A stretch of 64,000 nt of DNA from Curtobacterium sp. MCJR17_055 (GTDB lineage Bacteria > Actinomycetota > Actinomycetes > Actinomycetales > Microbacteriaceae): positions 372,001-436,000 of the forward strand of contig NZ_QKLF01000004.1 of the NCBI RefSeq assembly GCF_003224335.1, given 5' to 3'. The position numbers and the translations under genes were made by a program. This document shows, one piece after another, positions 8,458-17,263 of this stretch. The notes under the pieces were generated by a model. The model saw only the letters and a list, made by a program, of their open reading frames with translations, did not search any database and had not been told where the DNA came from. Within the stretch, counting starts at the first letter, position 1; the number at the start of each line of letters is the position of its first letter.

Positions 8458-9870
8458 GTGCTCGAGACAAGACCGCCGACAGGGGACTCGGCGGACACCG
8501 CCCGAGGGGTGGCCACCGCCAGGGGAACGGACGACCCCGCGGGGCTCCGTCACCGGCTGATCGCGATCGGCGTGCCGCTCGTGCTCTGGGTGGTCGTGAG
8601 CGTAGCGGGCTGGTTCCGCCTGACGGCGCAGGTGCGCAACACGGTCTGGGCCGAGGACGGCAAGGTCTTCCTCGAGGAACAGTTCGACATGGGCGTCCTC
8701 GGAGCGCTGTTCCACGACTACGCCGGGTACCTGCACGTCGTGCCGCGGTTGCTCGTCGCGGTGGCCTCGCACGCCGCGCCGATCGACCGGTTCGCCGTCA
8801 CGGTCTCCGTCCTCTGCGTGCTCGTGACGGGAGCCGTCGGTGCCGCCGTGTACGTCCTCACAGCCGGCGTGCTCGACTCGGTGGTGGCGCGGGTCCTGCT
8901 CGCGTTCGTGCCGGCGCTCGTGCCGCTCGGCCCCATGGAGATCCAGGCCAACGTCGCGAACCTGCACTGGTTCCTGATGTTCCTCGTCCCGTTCGCCCTC
9001 CTCACCCCGGTCCGGTCGTGGACGAAGGGGATCCTGCTCGGCGTCGCGACGTTGCTCGCCGGGCTCACCGAGATCCAGGTCGTCGCCTTCTTCCCGCTGT
9101 TCCTGCTCGGCATCCGGAACCGACACCGGTGGCCGGTCATCGCCGGCACCGTGGTCGGCGGGGCGGCGCAGGTCGTCACCACCCTCATGCACCCCCGCGC
9201 ACCCGCGAGCGTCCCGCACGACACCGTCGCCGACATGGCGCTCGGGTACGTGGTCCAACCGGTCGCCGGCTCCGTCACCTGGAGCATGCCGACCGTCGGG
9301 CGCCTCATCGCGGAGCACGGCCTCGGCATCGTCCTCGTGCCCTTCACCGTGGCGCTGCTGGTCGTCCTCGCCGGGCTGTGGTCCGGCGTCGCCCGCCAGC
9401 GCTGGGTGCTGGCGTCCATGCTCTGGGGCTCCGCGGTCGTCTGGTTCGGGGCCGTCTGGTTCAACCCGAACGAGATGCTCGCGTTCGCCCACTTCGACGA
9501 CGAGAAGTGGCTGGGCGTGTGGACGTTCCGCTACAGCGCGGCCGCGTCGATCTACGTCATCGCCGCCTTCGCCGTCGTCGTCGACGTGGCGCTCCGGCGT
9601 GCCCGGACGGCCCGGTCGCGGGGCGGACGTGTGGTCGCGGCGGTCGCCGCGGCACTCGTGGCGCTCGCGATCGTCACGACGTTCGTCACCAACTACCAGA
9701 TGGACAAGGCGAACCGCCAGGGCGGACCGTTCTGGGACCAGCAGGTGGACTCGTCCGAGTCGGCCTGTACCCGGGAGCCCACCGGGAACGCGACGGTGGA
9801 GATCGCACCGGGGCCGCAGTGGGCGACCACCGTGCCCTGCACCTTGATCGACCGGAACGGCTCGCGCTGA
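8458..9870 (+). CDS. Multi-membrane protein of the glycan locus (copy 1)
   Basis: This 470-residue protein has about ten hydrophobic helices from residue ~40 to ~405 and a short extracytoplasmic-looking tail with two Cys (ESACTREPTG, VPCTLIDR). The first loop carries WAEDGKVFLEEQF and YAGYLHVVPRL. The same marks appear in the protein at 12092-13543, so the two are paralogues. The overall shape recalls GT-C type glycosyltransferases or glycan flippase partners, but I do not recognise a named family. The GTG at 8458 is preceded by GAGGAT at a leaderless-type spacing. The mannosyltransferase gene begins 31 nt after its stop. Confidence 0.8.
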   Translation: MLETRPPTGDSADTARGVATARGTDDPAGLRHRLIAIGVPLVLWVVVSVAGWFRLTAQVRNTVWAEDGKVFLEEQFDMGVLGALFHDYAGYLHVVPRLLVAVASHAAPIDRFAVTVSVLCVLVTGAVGAAVYVLTAGVLDSVVARVLLAFVPALVPLGPMEIQANVANLHWFLMFLVPFALLTPVRSWTKGILLGVATLLAGLTEIQVVAFFPLFLLGIRNRHRWPVIAGTVVGGAAQVVTTLMHPRAPASVPHDTVADMALGYVVQPVAGSVTWSMPTVGRLIAEHGLGIVLVPFTVALLVVLAGLWSGVARQRWVLASMLWGSAVVWFGAVWFNPNEMLAFAHFDDEKWLGVWTFRYSAAASIYVIAAFAVVVDVALRRARTARSRGGRVVAAVAAALVALAIVTTFVTNYQMDKANRQGGPFWDQQVDSSESACTREPTGNATVEIAPGPQWATTVPCTLIDRNGSR

Positions 9871-9901
9871 CCGGTGCACGACCGCAGAACCTGAGAGAGA
9901 C

Positions 9902-10666
9902 ATGACCAACAGCACCGACCTCCGGACCCTCGTGATCGTCCCGACGTACAACGAGGCCGAGAACATCGACGACATCGCGCGACGCATCCTCGAGACGGTC
10001 CCGACCGCGCACCTGCTCGTCGTGGACGACGGCAGTCCGGACGGCACCGGCGACCTGGTCGAGGCCCTGGCCGCGACGGACGAGCGGGTGCACCTGCTGC
10101 GCCGCACCGGCAAGCTCGGCCTCGGCACCGCGTACGTCGCCGGCTTCCGCTGGGGCCTCGAACACGGTTTCGACCTGCTCACCGAGATGGACGCGGACGG
10201 CTCGCACCCCGCGGACCGGCTCCCCGCACTCATCAGCGCCGTGGCGGACGCCGACCCGTCCGAGGACGTCGTCCTGGCGATCGGGTCGCGGTGGATGCGT
10301 GGCGGGTCGGTGGTCGACTGGCCGAAGCGCCGCGAGTTCCTCAGCCGCGGGGCGAACACGTACGCCCGGCTCATGCTCGGTCTCGACGTGCACGACATCA
10401 CGGCGGGCTTCCGCGTCTACCGGGCGGACGCGATCGCGCGCATGGACCTCGGGTCGATCGACTCGAAGGGGTACTGCTTCCAGATCGACATGACGCTGCG
10501 CGCGCACGACCTCGGCGGCCGCATCGTCGAGGTGCCGATCCGCTTCCGTGATCGCATCCACGGCGTGTCCAAGATGAGCAAGGACATCATCGTCGAGGCG
10601 ATGGTCCGGACGACGCAGTGGGGCCTGCAGCGCCGGTTCCGGCCCGGGGCCACGCGACGGGCGTAG
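9902..10666 (+). CDS. Polyprenyl-phosphate mannosyltransferase (Ppm1/DPM-like GT2)
   Basis: The 254-residue enzyme should transfer mannose from GDP-mannose to polyprenyl phosphate at the inner face of the membrane, giving the donor for extracytoplasmic mannosylation. It shows LVIVPTYNEAENI, LLVVDDGSPDGT, the metal motif EMDADGSHP, GSRWMRGG and the family C-terminus RFRDRIHGVSKMSKDII. It lacks the extra membrane or acyltransferase domains of some homologues, so it is a stand-alone catalytic unit. GAGAGAG precedes the ATG. It sits between membrane proteins that could use the lipid-linked mannose, and manA nearby can supply mannose-6-phosphate. Confidence 0.9.
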   Translation: MTNSTDLRTLVIVPTYNEAENIDDIARRILETVPTAHLLVVDDGSPDGTGDLVEALAATDERVHLLRRTGKLGLGTAYVAGFRWGLEHGFDLLTEMDADGSHPADRLPALISAVADADPSEDVVLAIGSRWMRGGSVVDWPKRREFLSRGANTYARLMLGLDVHDITAGFRVYRADAIARMDLGSIDSKGYCFQIDMTLRAHDLGGRIVEVPIRFRDRIHGVSKMSKDIIVEAMVRTTQWGLQRRFRPGATRRA

Positions 10667-10696
10667 CGGGCACCGGGAGGCTGCGGACGGCCCTGC

Positions 10697-11998
10697 TCAG
10701 AGCGGAGCCAGGCGCCGCCGCCACGACCGTCGTCGGGCGGACACGACGAGCACGGTCACGAAGAGCATCAGCCCGGCCCCGTGCAGGACGTAGCTCTCGG
10801 CCGCGCTCGTGACCCCGAGCAGCACGAGCACGGCGGCCGGCCAGACGTAGGCGACGCCCGGGAACGTCGTCGCGGTGACCCAGGAGCGTGCGAAGGCGAG
10901 CAGCGCGGCACCGACGAGCAGCAGCATGCCGGCGAGCCCGATCTGCAGCCAGGCGTCCACGACGGCGTCCAGGCCCGAGGTGAAGCGGGCGCCGACGGGG
11001 TCCACGAACGTGACGTAGGGGACGACCGGCTCGACCGGCCAGGTGCCGACCCAGCCCCAGCCCTGGATCGGGTACTGGTCGATGAACACCCGCATCTGCC
11101 GCCAGAGCTCGAGGCGCGTCGAGGTCCCGCCCGCGGCTCCGATCTCGGGGAGCAGGCGGTCGCGCGCGAGCACGACGAACACGCCCATCGCGACCACGAC
11201 GGAGCCCAGGACGGTGTTCACCACCGGTCGTGTGCCGGCCCGGACGTGTCGGAGGGACCAGAGCGCGAGCGCCGTCACGGCCAGCGCGATCATCGCGAGT
11301 CCGGTGATCGGTGACTGCACGAGCATGAGCGTGATGACCGCCGTCGCGGTCGATCCGATCGCGCGCCACATCGTGACGGACCGGGTGAGGAACTCGACGA
11401 CGAACGTCACGAGGGCCACGGCGGCGATGAAGCCCATGAAGTTCCGGGTCCCGCCGATGCCCTGGATCGGGCCGCCGTAGGCGATGTCGCCACGGATGCC
11501 GAAGGCGGGGATCGGCACGTCGAGCACGAGCCCGGACAGGACCTCGAGTCCGAGGGCGACGACGAGCAGGATGCGGAACGCGTCGCCGCATGCGCGGATG
11601 ACCTGGACGAGGTCGCGTCCGAGCGCCAGGTAGAGGCCGAGCCCGACGAACCCGACCGTCGCGGTGAAGCCCCGGAGTGCGACCCAGGAGTACTCGCTCC
11701 ACAGGACGCTCAGGCCGCAGTACCCGACGAGGGCGAGGAGCGACAGCGGCAGCACCCCGTGCCACTCGATGCGGTAGCGCTGTCCGAGCAGGCTGAGTCC
11801 GGCCAGCACGACCAGGGTCACGAGCACAGCCCAGGTGCCGGCCGTACCGACCAGGACGCGGACCGTCGGCTCGGCGAACGCGAAGAGCACGATCGCGGTG
11901 GCGAGGGCCTGGCTGAACCGTCCGCCGGCGGAGAACCCGATCCACGCGGACAGGTACCGGCGCGCGCGCACGCGTCGCGTCGTCCGGGCGTCCGTCAT
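10697..11998 (-). CDS. O-antigen ligase-like membrane protein (copy 1)
   Basis: The 433-residue protein has roughly ten to twelve helices and a large extracytoplasmic loop. The motif ...YPIQGWGWVGTWPVEP before the last helices and NFMGFIAAVALVTF in the middle match the Wzy_C/WaaL pattern, in which a loop His/Arg region joins glycan to acceptor. The partner copy at 13723-15102 shares GWGW, WSxxxW and the helix after it. I take the ATG at 11998 because CAAGAT lies 6 nt before it; the frame continues to 12070. It is convergent with the mannosyltransferase (30-nt gap). The glycan joined is unknown. Confidence 0.8.
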   Translation of the reverse strand: MTDARTTRRVRARRYLSAWIGFSAGGRFSQALATAIVLFAFAEPTVRVLVGTAGTWAVLVTLVVLAGLSLLGQRYRIEWHGVLPLSLLALVGYCGLSVLWSEYSWVALRGFTATVGFVGLGLYLALGRDLVQVIRACGDAFRILLVVALGLEVLSGLVLDVPIPAFGIRGDIAYGGPIQGIGGTRNFMGFIAAVALVTFVVEFLTRSVTMWRAIGSTATAVITLMLVQSPITGLAMIALAVTALALWSLRHVRAGTRPVVNTVLGSVVVAMGVFVVLARDRLLPEIGAAGGTSTRLELWRQMRVFIDQYPIQGWGWVGTWPVEPVVPYVTFVDPVGARFTSGLDAVVDAWLQIGLAGMLLLVGAALLAFARSWVTATTFPGVAYVWPAAVLVLLGVTSAAESYVLHGAGLMLFVTVLVVSARRRSWRRRLAPL

Positions 11999-12077
11999 CC
12001 GTCCATCTTGTCGCACCCGGCTGAGGCCGACGTCCGTCATCGCGGAGCGTCGATATGACGGATCGTCCATGAACGGC

Positions 12078-12083
12078 TACCGT
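12078..12083 (+). promoter_or_regulatory. -10-like TACCGT, leaderless spacing
   Basis: TACCGT ends 8 nt before the ATG at 12092, in the short divergent region shared with the O-antigen-ligase-like gene. No ribosome binding site lies between them. Confidence 0.5.
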
Positions 12084-12091
12084 CACGCGGG

Positions 12092-13543
12092 ATGGCTCTC
12101 TCACGCTCGGGCCCCTGGACGGCGTCGGCCGTCCTGCTGGTCGGCGTGCTCGCCGCCTGGACGGCTTGGACACGCCTCGGCGCCGTGGCGCGGGGGACCG
12201 CCTGGGCGGAGGACGGCGGGCTCTTCCTCCGCGAACGGATCGCGTTCGGTCCGGTCGACACGCTCCTGCGGCCCTACGCGGGGTACCTGCACCTCGGACC
12301 GCGGTCGGTCGTGGACGCCGCGCTCCTGTTCCCCGTCGACCGCTACGCGCTCGCCGTGTCCGCCATCTGCTGTTGTCTGGTCGGTGCCGTGTGTGCGGGT
12401 GTGTTCGTCCTCGCGCGGGACGCAGTGCCCTCCTGGCCGCTGCGCCTCGTGCTGGCCGCCGTCCCCGTGCTCCTGCCGGCCGCCCCCTGGGAGGTCTCCG
12501 GCACGGCCGCGAACCTGCACACCTTCGGCCTGTTCCTGGCACCGTGGTTGTTCGCGTACCGCGTCCGGACCTGGGTGGGAGCGGTCGCGCTGGCGGCGGT
12601 CACGGTCCTGGTCGTCGGCACCGAGGCGCAGGCGGTCCTCTTCCTGCCGCTCCTCGTGCTCTCCTGGCTGCCGTCGCCGACCGGGTCGGTCGCGCCTGCC
12701 GCCGCGGGAGGACCCGTGACCCCGGGTCGGCCCGGCTCTCCGGACCAGCTCGGTACCCCGGGGCGGCGCGGCACGTCCGGCCGCCTCCTGGCGCTGCCGG
12801 TCACCGTCGCCGCGGTGGTCACGGGGGCCGCGCAGGTCGTGACGGCGCTCACCACGGAGCGCGAGTCCGAACGGGGCGACCCGACGGCGCGGGACGTCCT
12901 CAGCGGATGGCTCCTGCAGACCGTCGGGGGACTGTGGCGAGCCGACGTCGCGTCGGTCGGTCGCGCGGTCCTGGACCGGGGGTGGTCGGTCGTGGCACTC
13001 CCCGCCGTGGGGATCGCGCTCGTCGTCGTCATCGCCGTGGTGCTCGCGGCCGTCACGCGCCGCCGTCGGGCGGCGGTGCTCGCCGCCGCCCTCGCCGTCG
13101 GGTCCGCCGCCACCTGGACCGCGGCACTCGTCGCCAACGCCTCGGCCGACGGCCACTGGTCACGGTCCGGACCCGGGTCCCTCGTCGACGCGACGCCGTC
13201 CCGTTACGCCGCCGCGGCGGGCCTGCTCCTCACCGCTGCGCTGGTCGTGGCCGCCTCGGTGCTCGTCGACGGCCACGTCCTCCGGTCACGGGTGTCGGGA
13301 CGGACGGGAGGCGCGGCGCGCGTCGTCCTCGCCGCCACCGGGTGGTGCGTGGTCGCGCTCGTCGTCACGTCGTGGGTCGCGAACCTCCCGGGCGTCGCGC
13401 AACGGAGCGTCGGCCCGGCGTGGCAGCCCCAGTTCGCGGACGCCGAGGCCCGGTGCCGGGCGGACCCGGACGCGGTGCTGCGTGTCCGGGCGTTGCCCTG
13501 GGATGCCCACGTGCCCTGCGCGCTCGTCCTCCGGGACCGCTGA
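12092..13543 (+). CDS. Multi-membrane protein of the glycan locus (copy 2)
   Basis: This 483-residue protein parallels the one at 8458-9870: WAEDGGLFLRERI and YAGYLHLGPRS in the first loop, AANLHTFGLFLAPW in the third helix region, TEAQAVLFLPLL, and a tail with two Cys ending VPCALVLRDR. About ten helices are expected. Residues ~205-240 contain a Pro/Gly-rich cytoplasmic-type insert (PVTPGRPGSPDQ) that the other copy lacks. The function is not recognised; GT-C-like sugar transfer or polymer export are possible. It lies between the two O-antigen-ligase-like genes. Confidence 0.78.
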   Translation: MALSRSGPWTASAVLLVGVLAAWTAWTRLGAVARGTAWAEDGGLFLRERIAFGPVDTLLRPYAGYLHLGPRSVVDAALLFPVDRYALAVSAICCCLVGAVCAGVFVLARDAVPSWPLRLVLAAVPVLLPAAPWEVSGTAANLHTFGLFLAPWLFAYRVRTWVGAVALAAVTVLVVGTEAQAVLFLPLLVLSWLPSPTGSVAPAAAGGPVTPGRPGSPDQLGTPGRRGTSGRLLALPVTVAAVVTGAAQVVTALTTERESERGDPTARDVLSGWLLQTVGGLWRADVASVGRAVLDRGWSVVALPAVGIALVVVIAVVLAAVTRRRRAAVLAAALAVGSAATWTAALVANASADGHWSRSGPGSLVDATPSRYAAAAGLLLTAALVVAASVLVDGHVLRSRVSGRTGGAARVVLAATGWCVVALVVTSWVANLPGVAQRSVGPAWQPQFADAEARCRADPDAVLRVRALPWDAHVPCALVLRDR

Positions 13544-13585
13544 GGCGACTCCGGTCCGGGCGCTGCGGCGCGGCTGACCAGCTCC

Positions 13586-13729
13586 GTCCGCGGTGACGGC
13601 CCGGTCCGCGGTGACGGCCCGGTCCGCCGCGATCGCGGGTACCAGCGACGGGACCGGCCCCCGTCGACCGGTCCGTCCGCTGCTCAGCGCACGGTCCCCG
13701 GGTCGGCGGCACGGTCCCCGGGTCAGCGG
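13586..13729 (+). repeat. Short direct repeats in a convergent intergenic gap
   Basis: Between the stops at 13543 and 13723 an 18-bp unit (GGTCCGCGGTGACGGCCC) is present about 2.5 times (13586-13630). A 20-bp unit starting CACGGTCCCCGGG is present twice (13690-13729), running into the last codons of the ligase-like gene. No gene is seen in this gap. Confidence 0.6.
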
Positions 13730-15102
13730 CGTGCGGCCCACCGGAACTCGCGTCGGGCGGACGGGGTGCGGACGCCGTCGCCCACGGACACCGGCTCCTC
13801 GGTCACCAGCACGGTGCGCGCCTTGATCGCGAGGAGGGCGAACAGCACCCAGTTGCCCTGGTAGAGGAGCCGCGACTCGGCGACGGACTGGACCAGCAGG
13901 GCGACGACGACGAGCAACGGGAAGAGCGTCACCGGGTCGAACGGCCGCGGGGCCAGGTCGGGCCCGAACCCGGCGCGCGTCGCGCTCGACCAGGACCGGC
14001 TCAGGGTGGTCAGCACGTAGGCGGCGAACAGCACCAGCCCGACCAGGCCGGTCTGCATCCAGACGTCGAGGGCCGCGTCGTGTGCCTGCAGGTAGGTGAC
14101 GCCGTTCCGCGGCGCGAGCTGCGCGAGCAGCGGGATGTCCGGCCACCAGTAGCCGATCCAGCCCCAGCCGACGACCGGGTGCTGCTCGACGAGCCCCCAG
14201 ACCGCCTGCCAGATCGTCCCGCGCCCGGTCAGGTCGGACGACCGCCCGAGCAGCTCCGTGAGTGGGCCGCGCGCGAGCAGGACGGCACCGCCCACGACGA
14301 CCGCGACGCCGACGAGTCCCGCGTACCGGGGAGCGCGGCGACCGTCCGGGACGCGGCGCATCCAGAGGGCGGCAGCGAGCACGGCGACGACCACGACGGC
14401 GGCGACGATGACCGTGGAGGACCGGGTGAGCGCGAGCACGAGCACGGCGACGACGAGCCAGCCGATCGCGCGGTTGCGGCGCATCCGACCCTCGGTGAGC
14501 TGCACCGCCACGGCGATCGCGGCGACGAGCGCCACCATCGCGAGCAGGTTCGCGTTCCCGGGCAGCCCCTGGATCCGTCCGCCGGTGAGCAACTCCGCGC
14601 GGGAGGAGTAGAACGCGTCCGGGACGTCGCGGTCGCCGTAGTCGGTCCAGATCGGTGCGATCGGGTGCCGGACCACGACGGCGACGACGGCCTCGAAGAG
14701 GAGCGACAGTCCGAGTACCCACCGGAACGCCAGGCTCGTCGCGTCCAGGATCCGGCGCCACGTCAGGGTGGAGGCGATGGCGAACGCGACGAGCGCGCAC
14801 ACCACCTGGGCGACGAGACTCGCGAGCGTCGCCCAGCGCCAGTGCGACCAGAGCACCGTCACGAGGCACCAGGCCAGGAAGAGCCAAAGAGCGGGCGGCA
14901 CCCGGACGAACGGCGGGCGAGCACGGACGACCACGCTCACACCCCACGCCCCCTCGGCGGCCCAGACGAGTGCCGCCCCGTACCAGGTGATCGTGTTCGG
15001 GACGGCGTCGCCGGCGGACAGTGTCAGCAGGACGGTGGTCGCCAGGGCGAACGCCTCGCGCTCGGAGACGCTGCCGCGGGCGAGTGGCCAGGTGTTCGTC
15101 AC
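13723..15102 (-). CDS. O-antigen ligase-like membrane protein (copy 2)
   Basis: The 459-residue membrane protein has about twelve helices with the O-antigen ligase loop EQHPVVGWGWIGYWWPD and GLPGNANLLAMVALVAAI, matching copy 1 at 10697-11998. I start it at the GTG at 15102 (VTNTWPLARGS) because TAGCCT at 15110-15115 is 7 nt before it; a start at 15129 would put this hexamer inside the gene. The acyltransferase stop lies 23 nt upstream. It probably joins or polymerises a glycan on the outer membrane face; substrate unknown. Confidence 0.8.
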   Translation of the reverse strand: MTNTWPLARGSVSEREAFALATTVLLTLSAGDAVPNTITWYGAALVWAAEGAWGVSVVVRARPPFVRVPPALWLFLAWCLVTVLWSHWRWATLASLVAQVVCALVAFAIASTLTWRRILDATSLAFRWVLGLSLLFEAVVAVVVRHPIAPIWTDYGDRDVPDAFYSSRAELLTGGRIQGLPGNANLLAMVALVAAIAVAVQLTEGRMRRNRAIGWLVVAVLVLALTRSSTVIVAAVVVVAVLAAALWMRRVPDGRRAPRYAGLVGVAVVVGGAVLLARGPLTELLGRSSDLTGRGTIWQAVWGLVEQHPVVGWGWIGYWWPDIPLLAQLAPRNGVTYLQAHDAALDVWMQTGLVGLVLFAAYVLTTLSRSWSSATRAGFGPDLAPRPFDPVTLFPLLVVVALLVQSVAESRLLYQGNWVLFALLAIKARTVLVTEEPVSVGDGVRTPSARREFRWAARR

Positions 15103-15109
15103 GGGGGAC

Positions 15110-15115
15110 AGGCTA
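15110..15115 (-). promoter_or_regulatory. -10-like TAGCCT, leaderless spacing
   Basis: The hexamer is 7 nt from the GTG at 15102. It lies in the 23-nt space after the acyltransferase stop, so the downstream gene may have its own promoter despite the close packing. Confidence 0.5.
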
Positions 15116-15125
15116 GCGCGCGGGG

Positions 15126-17225
15126 TCACGGTGCCAGCGAGTCCAGCGCAGCGCGCAGTCGGTCGCCGAGTGCCGGCGCGAGCGTCGTGGCGAACGTCGC
15201 CGTGAGGTGTGTCGGGTCACGGTGCGTCAGCACCCCGCCGATCACGGCCGGGCAGACCGTGGCGGTGCAGTACCGATCGGTCATGTCCACGTACCGCGCA
15301 GAGTCGCCGAGCACCCGGACGGCCTCCTCGTTCCCGTCGAAGGCGGCGAGGGCCTGTTCCCGTGGCATGTCGCAGTCCCCGGTCGTGGGTCCCTGCATCT
15401 GCGCGAGGCAGGCCACGACGTCGTCCCGGGCGATCGGGTTGTCCCGGATCGCGATCACCGGGACCCCGCGGTCCGTGGCGGTCCGCCACGCGTCGACGAG
15501 CCCCTGCACGACCGTCTCGTCGTTCGTGCTGCCGGTGGGGACCACGACCGGGCTCTTGGTCGTCGCGTGGGTGACGACCACCGCGTCGAGTTCGTCGGCG
15601 TGCCCGGCGATCCACGCGGTCGCGGCGCGCTTCCAGCCCTGGCAGCTGTCCGTGTAGCCCTGCGTCGGGGCCTCCTGCACGGCGGTCGTCAGGTAGCACC
15701 CGATGTGCCCGGCGACGTCGATCCGCCAGTGCTCGCGTTCCGCGATCGCACGGTACGCGGTCATCAGCGCGTTGTTGTGCGAGTCGCCCACCGCGAGGAG
15801 GTGTCGGCGGTACCCCGTCTCCGGCCCGAGCGGGCAGACGTTGAAGTCCGCGGTGCGGTTCGACCAGCACGCACCGCTGTTCGCGTCGTCGCGCGCGACC
15901 GCAGCGGGCGCCGGGACACGGACGTCGGCGAGCCGCGGGTCGACGCAGGGGTCCGACGAGCCGATCCGGGCGGCGGCGCCGAAGCAGGGCACGTCGCCGC
16001 GCTCGAGCCGCTCCGCGAACGCCGCGGCCTGCTGCTGCTGGACCTGGAGCGCGGTGAGGGTCCCCGCGCCGAGGGCGACGACGGCGACGGTGGCGACGAG
16101 CCCGAACAGGGCCACGCGGCGGGGCCGCAGCCGTCGGACCCGGGCCGAGGACCGCAGCGGCTCCTCGACGGCGAGCGTCGTCACGGCGGCGAGGACGAAC
16201 GAACCGACGAGCACCAGGAGCTTGCTCCGCGTGCCGAGCGGGTGTCCGAGCACCATCGGCAGGACGACGACGGCGGGCCAGTGCCACAGGTAGACGGCGT
16301 ACGAGATCCGGCCGGTGAACGCGACGGGCGCCAGCCGACCGAGCACCTCGAGGCCGCTGCGACCCCCGGCGGTGACGACGAGCGCGGCCGACAGGACCGG
16401 CAGCAGTGCGGCCGTGCCCGGGAACGGCGTCGCCGGTGTGATCACGACGACGGACGCGACGAGTCCCGCGACGCCCAGCCACGCGCCTCCCGTCCGGACG
16501 AGGCGGACCCGCGGTGTGTCCGCGAGTGCGAGCGGGACGGTCGCGACGAGCCCGCCGAGTGCGAACTCCCACGCACGGGTGGCCGTGGAGAAGTAGGCGA
16601 TGCCGGGTCCGGTCCGCGTCTCGACGACGCACCAGACCAGCGAGGCGACCGCGACGACACCGAGCAGGAGGCGCGCCGTGCGGACGGGGCTCGCGCCGCG
16701 GGTCCGACGCAGGACCCAGCCGGCGACGAGCAACAGGAGCGGCAGCGCGATGTAGAACTGCTCCTCGACCGACAGCGACCAGAAGTGTTGGAAGGGCGAG
16801 GGCTGGTTGTCGCTGGCGAGGTAGTCGACGGCGTCGGAGGCGAGCTGCCAGTTCTGCAGGTAGACCGTCGACGCGATGAGCTCGCGCCCGTACTGCCCCC
16901 ACAGCGAACTCGGGACGACCAGCAGGACCACCACACCGGTGACGACGATCGTCAGGAACGCACCGGGCAGGAGCCGACGAGCGCGCCGTGCCCAGAACGA
17001 GCCGAGCTCGACACGGCCGGAGCGGATCTGTTCGCGGAGCAGGTGCCCGGTGATGAGGTACCCGGAGATGACGAAGAAGACGTCGACGCCGACGAAGCCC
17101 CCCGGCAGGCGGTTCGGCCACAGGTGGTAGAGGACCACGGCGAGGACGGCGAACGCGCGCAGCCCCTGGATGTCCCAGCGCGTGCCGGGGACGGTGTCGG
17201 TGTCGGAGGGGGCGGTCGCGGACAT
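15126..17225 (-). CDS. Acyltransferase-3 / SGNH fusion, O-acetylase (copy 1)
   Basis: The 699-residue protein is an OafA-type sugar O-acetyltransferase. Residues ~10-380 are the acyltransferase-3 membrane domain, opening TRWDIQGLRAFAVLAVVLYH (catalytic-type His) and with SLSVEEQFYIALPLLL. After a linker, residues ~420-699 form an SGNH-hydrolase-like domain with the GDSH block (LLAVGDSHNNALM) and the closing D-x-x-H (HRDPTHLT). The membrane domain is thought to pass acetyl groups outward and the SGNH domain to place them on the glycan. The start at 17225 follows TAGACT. The upstream neighbour is a close paralogue 38 nt away. Confidence 0.88.
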   Translation of the reverse strand: MSATAPSDTDTVPGTRWDIQGLRAFAVLAVVLYHLWPNRLPGGFVGVDVFFVISGYLITGHLLREQIRSGRVELGSFWARRARRLLPGAFLTIVVTGVVVLLVVPSSLWGQYGRELIASTVYLQNWQLASDAVDYLASDNQPSPFQHFWSLSVEEQFYIALPLLLLVAGWVLRRTRGASPVRTARLLLGVVAVASLVWCVVETRTGPGIAYFSTATRAWEFALGGLVATVPLALADTPRVRLVRTGGAWLGVAGLVASVVVITPATPFPGTAALLPVLSAALVVTAGGRSGLEVLGRLAPVAFTGRISYAVYLWHWPAVVVLPMVLGHPLGTRSKLLVLVGSFVLAAVTTLAVEEPLRSSARVRRLRPRRVALFGLVATVAVVALGAGTLTALQVQQQQAAAFAERLERGDVPCFGAAARIGSSDPCVDPRLADVRVPAPAAVARDDANSGACWSNRTADFNVCPLGPETGYRRHLLAVGDSHNNALMTAYRAIAEREHWRIDVAGHIGCYLTTAVQEAPTQGYTDSCQGWKRAATAWIAGHADELDAVVVTHATTKSPVVVPTGSTNDETVVQGLVDAWRTATDRGVPVIAIRDNPIARDDVVACLAQMQGPTTGDCDMPREQALAAFDGNEEAVRVLGDSARYVDMTDRYCTATVCPAVIGGVLTHRDPTHLTATFATTLAPALGDRLRAALDSLAP

Positions 17226-17232
17226 CGCCGAG

Positions 17233-17238
17233 AGTCTA
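17233..17238 (-). promoter_or_regulatory. -10-like TAGACT, leaderless spacing
   Basis: TAGACT lies 7 nt before the ATG at 17225. The block TAGACTCTC..GGATG-type arrangement is nearly the same before the paralogous gene at 19366, so the duplicated unit kept its promoter. Confidence 0.6.
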
Positions 17239-17263
17239 CGGGCCCGCACACCCCCGATCCGGC

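Noticed and set aside
9686-10561. 291-codon minus-strand frame opposite the mannosyltransferase
   Set aside because: Antisense shadow of a well-supported GT2 gene with no start signal.
16442-16936. Ser/Arg-rich minus-strand frame inside acyltransferase copy 1 as a separate gene
   Set aside because: It is an out-of-frame shadow of the acyltransferase with a composition typical of shifted GC-rich codons.
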